This document shows, piece by piece, positions 27,056 to 35,771 of a stretch of DNA of 64,000 nucleotides (position 1 is its first letter; each line of letters starts with the position of its first letter). The position numbers were made by a program, and so were the translations under genes. The notes beneath the pieces were generated by a model. The model had not been told where the DNA came from and made no database searches. It saw only the letters and a program-made list of their open reading frames with translations. Source of the DNA: Paraburkholderia monticola (GTDB taxonomy: Bacteria > Pseudomonadota > Gammaproteobacteria > Burkholderiales > Burkholderiaceae); the NCBI RefSeq assembly GCF_001580545.1, contig NZ_LRBG01000003.1, positions 124,001 through 188,000 on the forward strand. Reading direction: 5' to 3'.

Positions 27056-28351
27056 GTGGAGACAACCCACATTCACGTGCGCACACATGCGACCGGCAAA
27101 CGGCATCGCCTGCTTGCGATGCTGTTCATCACCGTGGTCATCACGTATCTCGATCGCAGCAATCTGTCGATCGCCGCGACCGCGATCGGCCAGGACCTGC
27201 AACTCGATCCCGCCCAGATGGGCCTCGTGTTCTCGGCCTTCGGCTGGTCGTACGCGCTGCTGCAAATTCCCGGCGGCATGCTGGTGGACCGCACCCGGCC
27301 GCGCCTGCTACTCGCGCTGATCATCGGGCTGTGGTCGCTCGCGACGCTGCTGCAGGGCTTCGCCAGCGCGTTCGCGATGCTGCTGTCGCTGCGCGTGCTG
27401 CTCGGCGCGCTCGAAGCGCCCGCCTATCCGACGCTCAACCGTATCGTCACCACCTGGTTTCCCGATAACGAGCGGGCACGCGCGATCGCCACCTATACCT
27501 CCGGCCAGTACGTCGGGCTCGCGTTCCTGACGCCGGCGCTGGTGCTCACGCAGCAGCACTTCGGCTGGCAGGGCGTGTTCTTTCTGACGGGCGCGATCGG
27601 CATCGGCTGGGCGCTGGTGTGGTATGCGCTGTATCGCGAGCCGTCCGAGGCCACCGACGTCAACGCCGCCGAGCTCGAAACCATCCGCGCGGGCGGCGGC
27701 CTCGTCGAACTCGGCAACACGCAACGCGCCCGCGCGCGCTACTCCGCCGCCGACTGGCGCGCCGTGCTCGGCAACCGCAAGTTGTGGGGCGTGTATATCG
27801 GCCAGATCGCGGTGACCTCGACGCTGTGGTTCTTCCTCACCTGGTTTCCCACCTACCTCGTCAAGTACCGGCACATGGACTTCCTGAAGGCCGGTTTCAT
27901 GGCGGCCGTGCCGTTTCTCGCGGCGTTCGTCGGGATCCTGGGCTCGGGCCTGCTGTCGGACTGGATGATCCGGCGCGGCGTGTCGGCCACCGTCGCGCGC
28001 AAGGTGCCGATCGTCACGGGACTGCTGCTGTCGACGGCGATCGTCGGCGCAAACTACGTCGACACGCCCGCGATGGTGATCTTCTTCATGGCCGTCGCTT
28101 TCTTCGGCAGCGGCTTCTCGTCGATCACGTGGGTGCTGGTGTCGTCGATGGCGAAAAAGGAGTTGCTCGGCCTGACCGGCGGCATGTTCAACCTGATGGG
28201 CAATCTGTCGTCGATCTGCGTGCCGGTGGTGATCGGCTTCATCGTCAAGAACAGCGACTTCAAGCCCGCGCTGATGTTCATGAGCGCGGTCGGCGTGGTC
28301 GGTGCGCTGTCGTATCTGTTCCTCGTCGGCAAGATCGAGCGCATCCGCTGA
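27056..28351 (+). CDS. MFS transporter of the ACS family, probably galactonate
   Basis: The 431-residue inner-membrane transporter has 12 helices, with LAMLFITVVITYLDRSNLSIAATAIGQDLQLDPAQMGLVFSAFGWSYALLQIPGGMLVDRTRPRLLL, the anion:cation symporter (ExuT/DgoT/GudP) signature. It lies about 120 bases after dgoD on the same strand and is probably the galactonate importer. I chose GTG 27056, since AAGAGG stands nine bases before it, while the frame upstream would start at a TTG and adds 36 residues with no helix. A strong hairpin follows the stop at 28368. The substrate is inferred from the neighbour gene. Confidence 0.88.
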   Translation: METTHIHVRTHATGKRHRLLAMLFITVVITYLDRSNLSIAATAIGQDLQLDPAQMGLVFSAFGWSYALLQIPGGMLVDRTRPRLLLALIIGLWSLATLLQGFASAFAMLLSLRVLLGALEAPAYPTLNRIVTTWFPDNERARAIATYTSGQYVGLAFLTPALVLTQQHFGWQGVFFLTGAIGIGWALVWYALYREPSEATDVNAAELETIRAGGGLVELGNTQRARARYSAADWRAVLGNRKLWGVYIGQIAVTSTLWFFLTWFPTYLVKYRHMDFLKAGFMAAVPFLAAFVGILGSGLLSDWMIRRGVSATVARKVPIVTGLLLSTAIVGANYVDTPAMVIFFMAVAFFGSGFSSITWVLVSSMAKKELLGLTGGMFNLMGNLSSICVPVVIGFIVKNSDFKPALMFMSAVGVVGALSYLFLVGKIERIR

Positions 28352-28367
28352 CGCGTCGCTCGTGACC

Positions 28368-28405
28368 CCGCCCCGCGCGTCACGGCCACGTGACGCGCGG
28401 GGCGG
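28368..28405 (+). terminator. Hairpin after the galactonate transporter
   Basis: Perfect 16-base arms, CCGCCCCGCGCGTCAC and GTGACGCGCGGGGCGG, surround the six-base loop GGCCAC, 16 bases after the stop codon. There is no T-run, so it may act as a Rho-assisted stop or as an mRNA 3' stabiliser. Confidence 0.7.
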
Positions 28406-28496
28406 TCGCTTTCGCGACGTTGGTTCGGTATCGGACATACGCATAGCCCGCAGCTTGCTCAAATGCATGCCGACAACGCATGCATCGGGGCACACC

Positions 28497-28799
28497 ATGG
28501 GCGAATTCCTTCCTGACTATCTGATCCGCGAACAGGCGGCGGTCGGCGCGCTGGTCGCGTTCGGCGTGCTGCGCCTCATCGGTGCGATGATCGCCTACGA
28601 GCGCGGCTGGAGTATCGCGGTGGTCGAGAAATGCTTTATCGCAGCGGCGGTGCTGTACTGCCTGCCGCAGCTCTTCGACCTGCTCACGCAGATGGCCGGC
28701 TCGCACGCGGCCGGCGCCGAACTCGAAGGCAAGGCCGCGGGCTGCGCGATCGCGCTGTTCTGTGCGCCGATCCTCGGCCATCGGCTCGGCTTCGAGTAG
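28497..28799 (+). CDS. Small hydrophobic membrane protein, unknown
   Basis: This 100-residue protein has at least three hydrophobic segments, MGEFLPDYLIREQAAVGALVAFGVLRLIGAMIAYERG, IAVVEKCFIAAAVLYCLPQLFDLL and GKAAGCAIALFCAPILGHRLGF, and should reside in the inner membrane. I do not recognise a family. ATG 28497 is the best start because the first hydrophobic segment follows it; an ATG at 28467 would add ten residues. Its stop lies near the copD stop on the opposite strand, so the two genes converge. Third-base composition looks like the surrounding genes. Confidence 0.6.
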   Translation: MGEFLPDYLIREQAAVGALVAFGVLRLIGAMIAYERGWSIAVVEKCFIAAAVLYCLPQLFDLLTQMAGSHAAGAELEGKAAGCAIALFCAPILGHRLGFE

Positions 28800-28821
28800 C
28801 GACGCACGCCCTGCCGCGAGT

Positions 28822-29751
28822 TCAACCGAGCGCCGCGAACGCCGGCACGGTATGCGACAACGCGGCCGCGACGACGAACACGCCGATCATCACGAGCGCC
28901 TCCAGATACATCACGTTGACGAAGGTATGCGCATCCATCGTCGACGCGGTGCGGCGCAGACGCGGCAGCGCCAACGTCCGGTTCAGGCCGCCGAGCACCA
29001 GCGCGAGCGCGACCAGCACGAGCTTCAACGTCAACACATGGCCCCATGTGCTCGCCTGAATCGCCTCGAGCGAACCGCCCGAGCCGCGCACCGCGTTGAA
29101 GACGCCCGACAGCAACACCAGCCCGACCGCCACGACCGAGACGTTCGACACCTGGGTCGCCGTGCGAATCAGCATGCCGCGCGCGGTCGATGCGCCAAGC
29201 GCCGGCAGCACCGCGAGGCCGGCTGCCATCGCGACTCCGCCCCATACGCTGGTCGCGAGCACGTGCAGCGTCTGCATGCCGATCGCGGACGAGACGACGC
29301 CGGCATCGGCCGCATGTCCGAGCGACGCCTTGCCCGCCGCAATCGCGAGCACCGCGAGCCATAGCAACGTGTTACGCAACATGCCCGTGCCGTGGCTCAG
29401 CGCGGTGCCGAACAGCACCAGCGCGCCGCCGAACGCGACGCTCCAGCCGTAGCCGACATGCGTTCGCGTCAGCACCGTCGGGATCACGCCGAACGCCGCG
29501 GGCAGCGCGACGCCGCCCATCGTCGCGGCCTGATACAGCAGCCAGCCGAGATCCGCGAGCACCAGCACGCTGGTGGCCGCGACCATCGAGCGTTGCGCGC
29601 GCATCCAGCCGGGGCGCGCCGGTGACGTGCCGAGTTGCGCGTCCTTCGCGAGCCACGCGCCGAGCAGCGCCGAGCCGACGGCGAAGCCGAACGCGACGTT
29701 CATGAGCGCGGCCATGGCGACCTGCCCGATCCACAGTCCGTCGAAGCTCAT
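28822..29751 (-). CDS. copD: Copper resistance protein CopD
   Basis: The 309-residue inner-membrane protein has eight or so helices with the CopD domain (LLWLAVLAIAAGKASLGHAADAGVVSSAIGMQTLHVLATSVWGGVAMAAGLAVLPALG, HVLTLKLVLVALALVLGGLNRTL). Histidines within helices, such as HAADA, LHVLATSVWGG and GHVL, are candidates for copper contact. CopD family proteins, next to CopC, are linked to copper uptake or resistance. The start overlaps the end of copC by 4 bases (ATGA), so the two are translated together. The fusion of CopC and CopD seen in some bacteria is not present here. Confidence 0.9.
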   Translation of the reverse strand: MSFDGLWIGQVAMAALMNVAFGFAVGSALLGAWLAKDAQLGTSPARPGWMRAQRSMVAATSVLVLADLGWLLYQAATMGGVALPAAFGVIPTVLTRTHVGYGWSVAFGGALVLFGTALSHGTGMLRNTLLWLAVLAIAAGKASLGHAADAGVVSSAIGMQTLHVLATSVWGGVAMAAGLAVLPALGASTARGMLIRTATQVSNVSVVAVGLVLLSGVFNAVRGSGGSLEAIQASTWGHVLTLKLVLVALALVLGGLNRTLALPRLRRTASTMDAHTFVNVMYLEALVMIGVFVVAAALSHTVPAFAALG

Positions 29752-30125
29752 TTGACGTTGAACGCGAAGTCGCCTTGCGTACGATGGCCGTCGGTGGCCA
29801 CCGCGACCCAGTGCACCGCATAGCGGCCGCTCGTCAGCTCGGGCAGCGCGAGGCGCATCACGCGGGCATCCGCGCTATCGACCGCCGCCGCGCTCGCCGT
29901 CGCGGGCTTGCCGCTTGCATCGGCGAGCGTGATCCGGCTGAACGCGGGCTCGAGCGGCTCGGTGAAATGGATCGTCACGTCGGCGGGCGCGACGGCTTCG
30001 GTGTTCGCAGCCGGCGCGCTCGAGATCAGATGCGCATGCGCGAACGCGGTGGACGACAGGGCCAGCGCCACCGCGCCAGACATCAACGCACGCAGCGTCG
30101 ACGAGGAAAAATCGAATAGCTTCAT
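29748..30125 (-). CDS. copC: Periplasmic copper-binding protein CopC
   Basis: The 125-residue protein has a signal peptide (MKLFDFSSSTLRALMSGAVALALSSTAFA) and a mature part that begins HAHLISSAPAANTEAV. The N-terminal His together with Asp and His in VATDGHRTQGDF form the expected Cu(II) site of the CopC family; the Met-rich Cu(I) site of plasmid CopC is absent. Its fold is a small beta-sandwich. I chose ATG 30125, which starts the signal peptide; the frame extends further upstream without meaning. It is the first gene of the copC-copD unit and would deliver copper to CopD. Confidence 0.92.
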   Translation of the reverse strand: MKLFDFSSSTLRALMSGAVALALSSTAFAHAHLISSAPAANTEAVAPADVTIHFTEPLEPAFSRITLADASGKPATASAAAVDSADARVMRLALPELTSGRYAVHWVAVATDGHRTQGDFAFNVK

Positions 30126-30483
30126 GTAAGCCCGATAGCGAATGGGAACGAACGGAACAGAGCCGGACCGACGACGCGCATCGTCTGGACGACGGCCGGC
30201 GAGCCCGGAAGTGTACGCTTCGATGACGCGCGCGGGGATCGGTTCAACCTGGATTGATCGATCGGCCCTGAAGCATCGCCCTTGGGTTGACCATCGGACC
30301 CGACGCAAGAAAAGTCCGAAACCGGCACATCGCGACACACTGTCGCATGGCGGTCACACCTGGAACCGTCTTTAATGCGGCAAATAGTCACCATCACCCT
30401 TCGATGATAGAATGCTGCGTCGCCGCAGCGACGGTTGTCTTTCACACCGAGCCGCCCGAAGTTCGGTCAGGTCCCCGATTCTG
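30126..30483. other. Intergenic region between copC and cytochrome genes
   Basis: This 358-base gap holds the divergent promoters of copCD (left) and the cytochrome pair (right). A TAGAAT-like -10 element near 30408 and a small hairpin GCTGCG/CGCAGC just after it lie before the cytochrome gene. No copper-responsive dyad of the CueR type was obvious, and I support no gene in it. Confidence 0.45.
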
Positions 30484-31215
30484 ATGGAGTTACGCGTGTC
30501 TTCAAGACGCCTCTTCCGCCCGTTGCTTGCCCTTCTGCTGATCGGCACCGCGGGTGTCTATAGCGCTGCGAAAGCGCAGACTCAACCGAAGGCCCCCGAC
30601 ACGATGGAAGCGCGCGTGCAAGGCTGCACGGCCTGCCACGGCTCGCATGGGCAAGGTACCGACAACGACTACTTCCCGCGCCTCGCGGGCAAGCCGGCGG
30701 GATATCTGTTCAATCAGTTGCAGAACTTCCGTGAAGGGCGCCGCAAGTACCCGCCGATGAACTACCTCGTCACGTATCTCTCCGACGACTACCTCCATCA
30801 GATCGCCACCTTCTTCTCGCAGCAGCGCCCGCCGTATCCGACGCCGGCCAAGCCGACGGTATCGGCCGCCACGCTCGCGCGCGGCGAAGAGATCGTGCTG
30901 CACGGCGACGCATCGAAGCAGGTGCCCGCCTGCGCGGCTTGCCACGGCAAGGCGCTGACCGGTATGGAACCGGCGATCCCGGGTCTCGTCGGCCTGCACG
31001 CCGACTACATCAGCGCGCAGCTCGGCTCGTGGCGTACCGGCACGCGTCGTGCCATCGCGCCGGATTGCATGCACACGATCGCCACGCGTCTGTCCGACGA
31101 AGACGTGAACGCCGTCGCGGCCTGGCTGTCCACGCAGCGGGCTCCGCAAAACCCCGTGCCGGCTCCGGCCCGCTCCTTGAAGACTCCGCTTGCCTGTGGC
31201 AGCGAACCGCAATAA
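30484..31215 (+). CDS. Diheme c4-type cytochrome
   Basis: The 243-residue protein has an N-terminal signal/anchor (MELRVSSRRLFRPLLALLLIGTAGVYSAAKA) and two heme c domains with CTACHGSHGQG and CAACHGKALTG. The arrangement, with GKPAGYLFNQLQNFREGRR between them, is the cytochrome c4 (c553) type. It would carry electrons on the periplasmic side of the membrane. ATG 30484 starts the signal segment; upstream codons are not conserved in character. It is followed after 21 bases by a triheme cytochrome and both are likely one transcript. No dehydrogenase catalytic subunit stands beside them. Confidence 0.9.
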   Translation: MELRVSSRRLFRPLLALLLIGTAGVYSAAKAQTQPKAPDTMEARVQGCTACHGSHGQGTDNDYFPRLAGKPAGYLFNQLQNFREGRRKYPPMNYLVTYLSDDYLHQIATFFSQQRPPYPTPAKPTVSAATLARGEEIVLHGDASKQVPACAACHGKALTGMEPAIPGLVGLHADYISAQLGSWRTGTRRAIAPDCMHTIATRLSDEDVNAVAAWLSTQRAPQNPVPAPARSLKTPLACGSEPQ

Positions 31216-31236
31216 GGCGCCGGGAGAGACATTCAA

Positions 31237-32538
31237 ATGAAACGCCAGTCTTTGTTCGCCCTCTCGGCAGTCGTCGTAGTCGCGGCTGCCGCCCTCGTTC
31301 CCGTCCTCTGGTCGGGTGGCGACCATCTGCATAGCAGCGGCGCGGCCGTGGCGGCAACGCCCGCGGACCAGGCCGACCTGATCAAGAAGGGCGAGTACCT
31401 CGCCCGCGCCGGCGACTGTATCGCCTGCCACACGGTGCGCGGCGGTCTGCCGTTCGCCGGCGGCCTGCCGATGGCCACGCCGTTCGGCACGATGTTCACG
31501 CCGAACATCACGCCTGACGACCAGTACGGCATCGGCAAGTGGACCCAGGACGACTTCTATCGCGCGATGCACACCGGTCGCTCGAAGGACGGCAGCCTGC
31601 TCTATCCGGGCTTCCCGTTCACGAGCTACACGAAGGTCACGCGCGCCGACGCCGACGCGATCTACGCGTATCTGCGCTCGGTCACGCCGGTCAATGTGCC
31701 GAGCCGTCCGCACGAACTGAAATTCCCGTTCAATCAGCGCAACATGCTGATCGGCTGGCGCACGCTGTTCTTCCGTGAAGGCGAGTTCAAGCCGGATCCG
31801 ACCAAGTCGGTCGAGTGGAACCGCGGCGCGTATCTGGTCGAAGGCCTCGGCCACTGCGGCATGTGCCACACGTCGATCAACGCGATGGGCGGCCCGGTCA
31901 ACTCGGCGGCCTTCGCGGGCGGTCTGATTCCGCTGCAGAACTGGTATGCGCCGTCGCTGACGTCGAACCGCGAAGCCGGCCTCGGCGACTGGGATCTGCA
32001 GGACATCGCCGATCTGCTGAAGACCGGTGTGTCGAACCGTGGCGCGGTGTTCGGTCCGATGGCCGAAGTGGTTCACAACAGCCTGCAGTATCTGTCGGAC
32101 GACGATATCAGGGCGATGGCCACGTACCTGAAGACGATCCCGCAGAAGAGCGAAGCACCGGAACCGCTGCAGCTCGAGACGTCCGAAAAGTTCGGTGGCG
32201 AACTGTTGAAGCAAGGTCAGAAGATCTACGCTGACAACTGCGCGAAGTGCCACGCCGAAAACGGTCTCGGCATGCCGCCGTCGTTCCCGCCGCTCGCGAA
32301 CAACCAGTCGATCCAGATGCCGTCGGCGGTCAACCCGATCCGCATGGTGCTGAACGGTGGTTATCCGCCGAGCACGGAGGCGAACCCGCATCCGTACGGC
32401 ATGCCGCCGTTCGCGCAGGCTCTGTCGAATCAGGAAGTCGCAGCGGTCGTGACGTACATCCGTATGTCCTGGGGCAACCACGGCACGGCCGTGTCGCCGC
32501 AGCAAGTGGCCGAACTGCGCTCGGCGCCGCTCGACTAA
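31237..32538 (+). CDS. Triheme cytochrome c, dehydrogenase-subunit type
   Basis: The 433-residue protein starts with a membrane-anchoring or signal helix (MKRQSLFALSAVVVVAAAALVPVLWSGG) and has three CXXCH sites: CIACHTVRGG, CGMCHTSINAMGG and CAKCHAENGLGMP. Spacing and sequence (NITPDDQYGIGKWTQDDFYRAMHTGRSKDG) match the cytochrome subunits of membrane alcohol, gluconate or sorbitol dehydrogenases. Here no flavin or PQQ subunit is near, and the partner encoded just upstream is a diheme cytochrome. It may pass electrons from an unknown donor to quinone or to the terminal oxidase. A strong terminator follows. Confidence 0.9.
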   Translation: MKRQSLFALSAVVVVAAAALVPVLWSGGDHLHSSGAAVAATPADQADLIKKGEYLARAGDCIACHTVRGGLPFAGGLPMATPFGTMFTPNITPDDQYGIGKWTQDDFYRAMHTGRSKDGSLLYPGFPFTSYTKVTRADADAIYAYLRSVTPVNVPSRPHELKFPFNQRNMLIGWRTLFFREGEFKPDPTKSVEWNRGAYLVEGLGHCGMCHTSINAMGGPVNSAAFAGGLIPLQNWYAPSLTSNREAGLGDWDLQDIADLLKTGVSNRGAVFGPMAEVVHNSLQYLSDDDIRAMATYLKTIPQKSEAPEPLQLETSEKFGGELLKQGQKIYADNCAKCHAENGLGMPPSFPPLANNQSIQMPSAVNPIRMVLNGGYPPSTEANPHPYGMPPFAQALSNQEVAAVVTYIRMSWGNHGTAVSPQQVAELRSAPLD

Positions 32539-32557
32539 GCGGCGTTTGACGCACCCC

Positions 32558-32599
32558 GGGCGCGGCCTGCGAATTTCGCGGCCGCGCCCTTCGTTTTTT
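32558..32599 (+). terminator. Rho-independent terminator after cytochrome operon
   Basis: Arms GGGCGCGGCC and GGCCGCGCCC enclose the loop TGCGAATTTCGC and are followed by TTCGTTTTTT. Confidence 0.93.
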
Positions 32600-32670
32600 C
32601 AGGACCGGTATGATGTAGGGCTGTTCGTGTTGGTGGTCGCCCTCGTGGGACCCTGCAGGAGGAAAGAGCC

Positions 32671-33291
32671 GTGCCCGTTGGTGAGCGTTTGAATAGCATG
32701 ACCCATCTCGTCGGCGCCGTGCTGTCGGTGGTGGGGCTGGCGGCGCTCGTCACGATGGGTGCGCTCGCCGGCGACGCGTACAAGGTCGTGAGCTTCAGTG
32801 TGTATGGTGCGATGCTGTTCGTGCTGTATGCGATTTCGACGTTGTATCACAGTGTGAGCCATCCGCGTCTGAAGGCGATTCTGCAGAAATGCGATCATTC
32901 GGCGATCTACCTGCTGATCGCCGGCAGCTACACGCCGTTCACGCTCGTCACGTTGCGTGGACCGTGGGGCTGGTCACTATTCGGCGTGAGCTGGGGGCTC
33001 GCTGCCCTCGGTATCGTGCAGGAACTCACGCTCGGGCGACGCACCCGCAGCGTGTCGATGGTGCTGTATGTGTTGATGGGATGGCTCGCGCTCGTAGCCG
33101 TCCGCCCGCTGGTGCAGGCGTTGCCGGCCGCGGGTACCGCCTGGCTCGTGGCCGGCGGCGTCATTTATAGCGCTGGCATCTATTTCTTCATCAACGACGA
33201 GCGCATCCGCCACGGACACGGTATCTGGCACCTGTTCGTACTGGCGGGCAGTCTGTGTCAATTCGTCAGCGTCGCGCGCTATGTCGCGTGA
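32671..33291 (+). CDS. Hemolysin III / YqfA family membrane protein
   Basis: The 206-residue protein has seven hydrophobic segments and is of the HlyIII/adiponectin-receptor-like superfamily. Conserved marks are LNSMTHLVGAVLSVVGLAALV, ISTLYHSVSHPRLKAILQKCDHSAIYLLIAGSYTPF and RHGHGIWHLFVLAG, which hold the Ser/His/Asp residues expected to bind zinc. Bacterial members affect membrane homeostasis; the hemolysin name is historical and does not show toxin activity here. GTG 32671 is supported by AGGAGGAAAG just upstream. Confidence 0.9.
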   Translation: MPVGERLNSMTHLVGAVLSVVGLAALVTMGALAGDAYKVVSFSVYGAMLFVLYAISTLYHSVSHPRLKAILQKCDHSAIYLLIAGSYTPFTLVTLRGPWGWSLFGVSWGLAALGIVQELTLGRRTRSVSMVLYVLMGWLALVAVRPLVQALPAAGTAWLVAGGVIYSAGIYFFINDERIRHGHGIWHLFVLAGSLCQFVSVARYVA

Positions 33292-33515
33292 CGGTCCACG
33301 GCGACGAAATGCAACTTAAGGCCAGTCGACGTGTCTGCATAGCGCGTTGAAACATTCGGCACATCTGTGAGCGTGCCGCCGATTTCTCCGTGAACGGAAC
33401 CGGGCTTCGGTCTCGCGCACGCCATACGGGCGTGTCGATGCCGTGCTGGTTTATCCGCGTTGGGGTTCGTGTACCCCGCGGGGCCGTTCGCGAAACTGCA
33501 TTGCAAAGAGCTTTT

Positions 33516-35111
33516 ATGTCTTTTGATTCCCTCGGCTTGTCCGAACCGCTGGTCCGCGCTGTCAATGAACTGGGCTACAGCAGCCCGACTCCGATCCAGA
33601 CCCAGGCGATCCCGGCCGTGCTGAACGGCGGCGATCTGCTCGCCGGCGCGCAAACCGGCACCGGCAAGACCGCCGGCTTCACGCTGCCGATCCTGCAGCG
33701 CCTGAATTCGATGCCGCCGGCCGCCGGCGGCAAGCGCGTGGTGCGCGCACTGATCCTCACGCCGACGCGCGAACTCGCCGCGCAGGTCGAAGAAAGCGTG
33801 CGCGCCTATGGCAAGTATCTGAAGCTGAAGTCGACCGTGATGTTCGGCGGCGTCGGCATCAATCCGCAGATCGATGCGTTGAAGCGCGGCGTCGATATCG
33901 TCGTCGCGACGCCGGGCCGTCTGCTCGATCACATGCAGCAGAAGACCATCGATCTGTCGCATCTCGAAATCCTCGTGCTCGACGAAGCGGACCGTATGCT
34001 CGACATGGGCTTCATCCACGACATCAAGCGCGTGCTCGCGAAGCTGCCGCCGAAGCGCCAGAACCTGCTGTTCTCGGCCACCTTCTCCGACGAGATCAAG
34101 GCGCTCGCGGACAACCTGCTCGACTCGCCGGCGCTGATCGAAGTCGCGCGCCGCAATACGACGGCCGAAACCGTCGCGCAAAAGATTCATCCGGTCGATC
34201 GCGACCGCAAGCGCGAGCTGCTCACGCACCTGATCCGTCAGCACAGCTGGTTCCAGGTGCTCGTGTTCACGCGCACCAAGCACGGCGCGAATCGCCTCGC
34301 CGAACAGTTGACGAAGGACGGCATCAGCGCGCTCGCGATCCACGGCAACAAGAGCCAGTCGGCGCGCACACGCGCGCTCGCCGAGTTCAAGGACGGCACG
34401 CTGCAGGTGCTGGTCGCGACCGACATCGCCGCACGCGGCATCGATATCGATCAGTTGCCGCACGTGGTCAACTTCGATCTGCCGAACGTGCCGGAAGACT
34501 ACGTGCACCGCATCGGCCGCACGGGCCGCGCGGGCGCGACGGGCGAGGCGGTGTCGCTCGTGTGCGTCGATGAACTGCAGTTGCTGAAGGACATCGAGAA
34601 GCTGATCAAGCGTCCGGTCCCGCAGGAAGTGATCGCTGGTTTCGAGCCGGACCCGACCGCGAAGCCGGAACCGATCCTGCGCCGCGGCCAGGGCGGCGGC
34701 GGCCGTTCGCCGCGCCAGGGGCAAGGTGCGGGGCGACGCGAGGGGGCAAGTGCTGCGGGTGGGAACGGTGGTGGCGCGTCGGCCAAGCCGGCTCAAGGTT
34801 CCGGTCAGCGTGCCGGACAGGGCACGGGTCAGCGCTCTGGTCAGCGTCCGTCGAACGCTCCGTCCGCGCCTCGCCCACAAGGTGCGAAGCCGGCCGGCAA
34901 CGGCGGGCAGCCGCGTCGCGATGCGCAGCGTCACGACGATCGGCCGCGTGCCGCAGCGCCTGAGGGCAGCGCCGCCCAGCATGCGCCGCGCAAGCCGCAG
35001 GGCAATCGTACGCACAACGGCAATCCGGGCGCACTGCTCGGCGGCGCCGTGAAGCGCAACGATGCGCCGCGTGGTGCGCAACCGTCACGCAGTGGCGCGC
35101 GCGGCCGCTAA
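33516..35111 (+). CDS. rhlE: DEAD-box RNA helicase RhlE
   Basis: This 531-residue ATP-dependent RNA helicase has the Q motif ([32 protein letters not shown]), motif [12 protein letters not shown], motif [14 protein letters not shown], motif III FSATF, and the C-terminal motifs IAARGIDI and [13 protein letters not shown]. After about residue 390 comes a Gly/Gln/Pro/Arg-rich tail that is likely disordered and binds RNA. RhlE helps RNA turnover and ribosome assembly. ATG 33516 is preceded by AAGAG; the open frame upstream to 33390 does not look like part of the protein. The 224-base gap before it probably has the promoter and a leader, as is common for cold-induced helicases, but I saw no defined element. 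Confidence 0.95.
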   Translation: MSFDSLGLSEPLVRAVNELGYSSPTPIQTQAIPAVLNGGDLLAGAQTGTGKTAGFTLPILQRLNSMPPAAGGKRVVRALILTPTRELAAQVEESVRAYGKYLKLKSTVMFGGVGINPQIDALKRGVDIVVATPGRLLDHMQQKTIDLSHLEILVLDEADRMLDMGFIHDIKRVLAKLPPKRQNLLFSATFSDEIKALADNLLDSPALIEVARRNTTAETVAQKIHPVDRDRKRELLTHLIRQHSWFQVLVFTRTKHGANRLAEQLTKDGISALAIHGNKSQSARTRALAEFKDGTLQVLVATDIAARGIDIDQLPHVVNFDLPNVPEDYVHRIGRTGRAGATGEAVSLVCVDELQLLKDIEKLIKRPVPQEVIAGFEPDPTAKPEPILRRGQGGGGRSPRQGQGAGRREGASAAGGNGGGASAKPAQGSGQRAGQGTGQRSGQRPSNAPSAPRPQGAKPAGNGGQPRRDAQRHDDRPRAAAPEGSAAQHAPRKPQGNRTHNGNPGALLGGAVKRNDAPRGAQPSRSGARGR

Positions 35112-35171
35112 GCTTCGCTTGGCCTGAAGGCTGCCCGGCGTACCAGCCGTTGGTGCTTCCCTACTCGAAGA

Positions 35172-35696
35172 CTAACGGCTGCTCGCTGCGGCGGCCCGCT
35201 TCAAATGCTCGACCTGCTGTTCCCATCGCTCGAGCACCGCACTTTTCTCCCCTTGCAATTCGAACGTGATGCCGCCCGTCAGGCGCGCATAACGGACGCT
35301 TTGCGCCTCCGCTGTGTCGATCGAGCCGAGCAGGTAGACGACGCCGCTATCGTCACCAGCCACACCGGGCAGCGGCGCGACGCGCAACTGCACCTGATAG
35401 AACTCGGCGTCACAGACGAAGCTCAACGCCGCGCGTCCGCTTTGCGCGATCGCGCGCGTGGCTCGTGCCTGCGGCCATAGCGCGAGGCACAGCGTGCGCG
35501 AGTCGGGTGCATAGAGTTCGCCGACGCTCAGCAGCGACGTGCGAACGTGGCCGTTCGCGTCGACAGTCAGCAGCGACGCGGTGAAGCCCACCTTGTCCGT
35601 CAGCGACGAACCGTCGAACAACGCGCGGACGTTGGCCGGCCATTCGTCGAACAGGGTCTGTTCGAGCGGTCGTGCGGGTGCGGGGGAATCGCTCAT
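35172..35696 (-). CDS. Pyridoxamine-5'-phosphate-oxidase-like flavin-fold protein
   Basis: The 174-residue protein contains a split-barrel FMN-binding fold (LFDGSSLTDKVGFTASLLTVDANGHVRTSLLSVGELYAPDSRTLCLALWPQARATRAIAQSGRAALSFV). The segment GHVRTSLLSVGELYAP and the central beta strands fit the family that includes PdxH and general stress proteins. There is no signal peptide. Substrate and cofactor are not certain, and a role in vitamin B6 metabolism should not be assumed. It stands alone, convergent with rhlE and about 75 bases downstream of the ferritin-like gene. Confidence 0.7.
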   Translation of the reverse strand: MSDSPAPARPLEQTLFDEWPANVRALFDGSSLTDKVGFTASLLTVDANGHVRTSLLSVGELYAPDSRTLCLALWPQARATRAIAQSGRAALSFVCDAEFYQVQLRVAPLPGVAGDDSGVVYLLGSIDTAEAQSVRYARLTGGITFELQGEKSAVLERWEQQVEHLKRAAAASSR

Positions 35697-35771
35697 GGCT
35701 TCGATCCAGTCGAAGTAGTCGGTAAAGCTCGATGATGCCAGAGCGGATGCATCACGCCCGTGCTCGCCGCT

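Noticed and set aside
35144..35181. CAGCCGTT/AACGGCTG inverted repeat between rhlE and the flavin-fold gene
   Set aside because: One arm overlaps the stop codon of the flavin-fold gene, the loop is long and there is no T-run.
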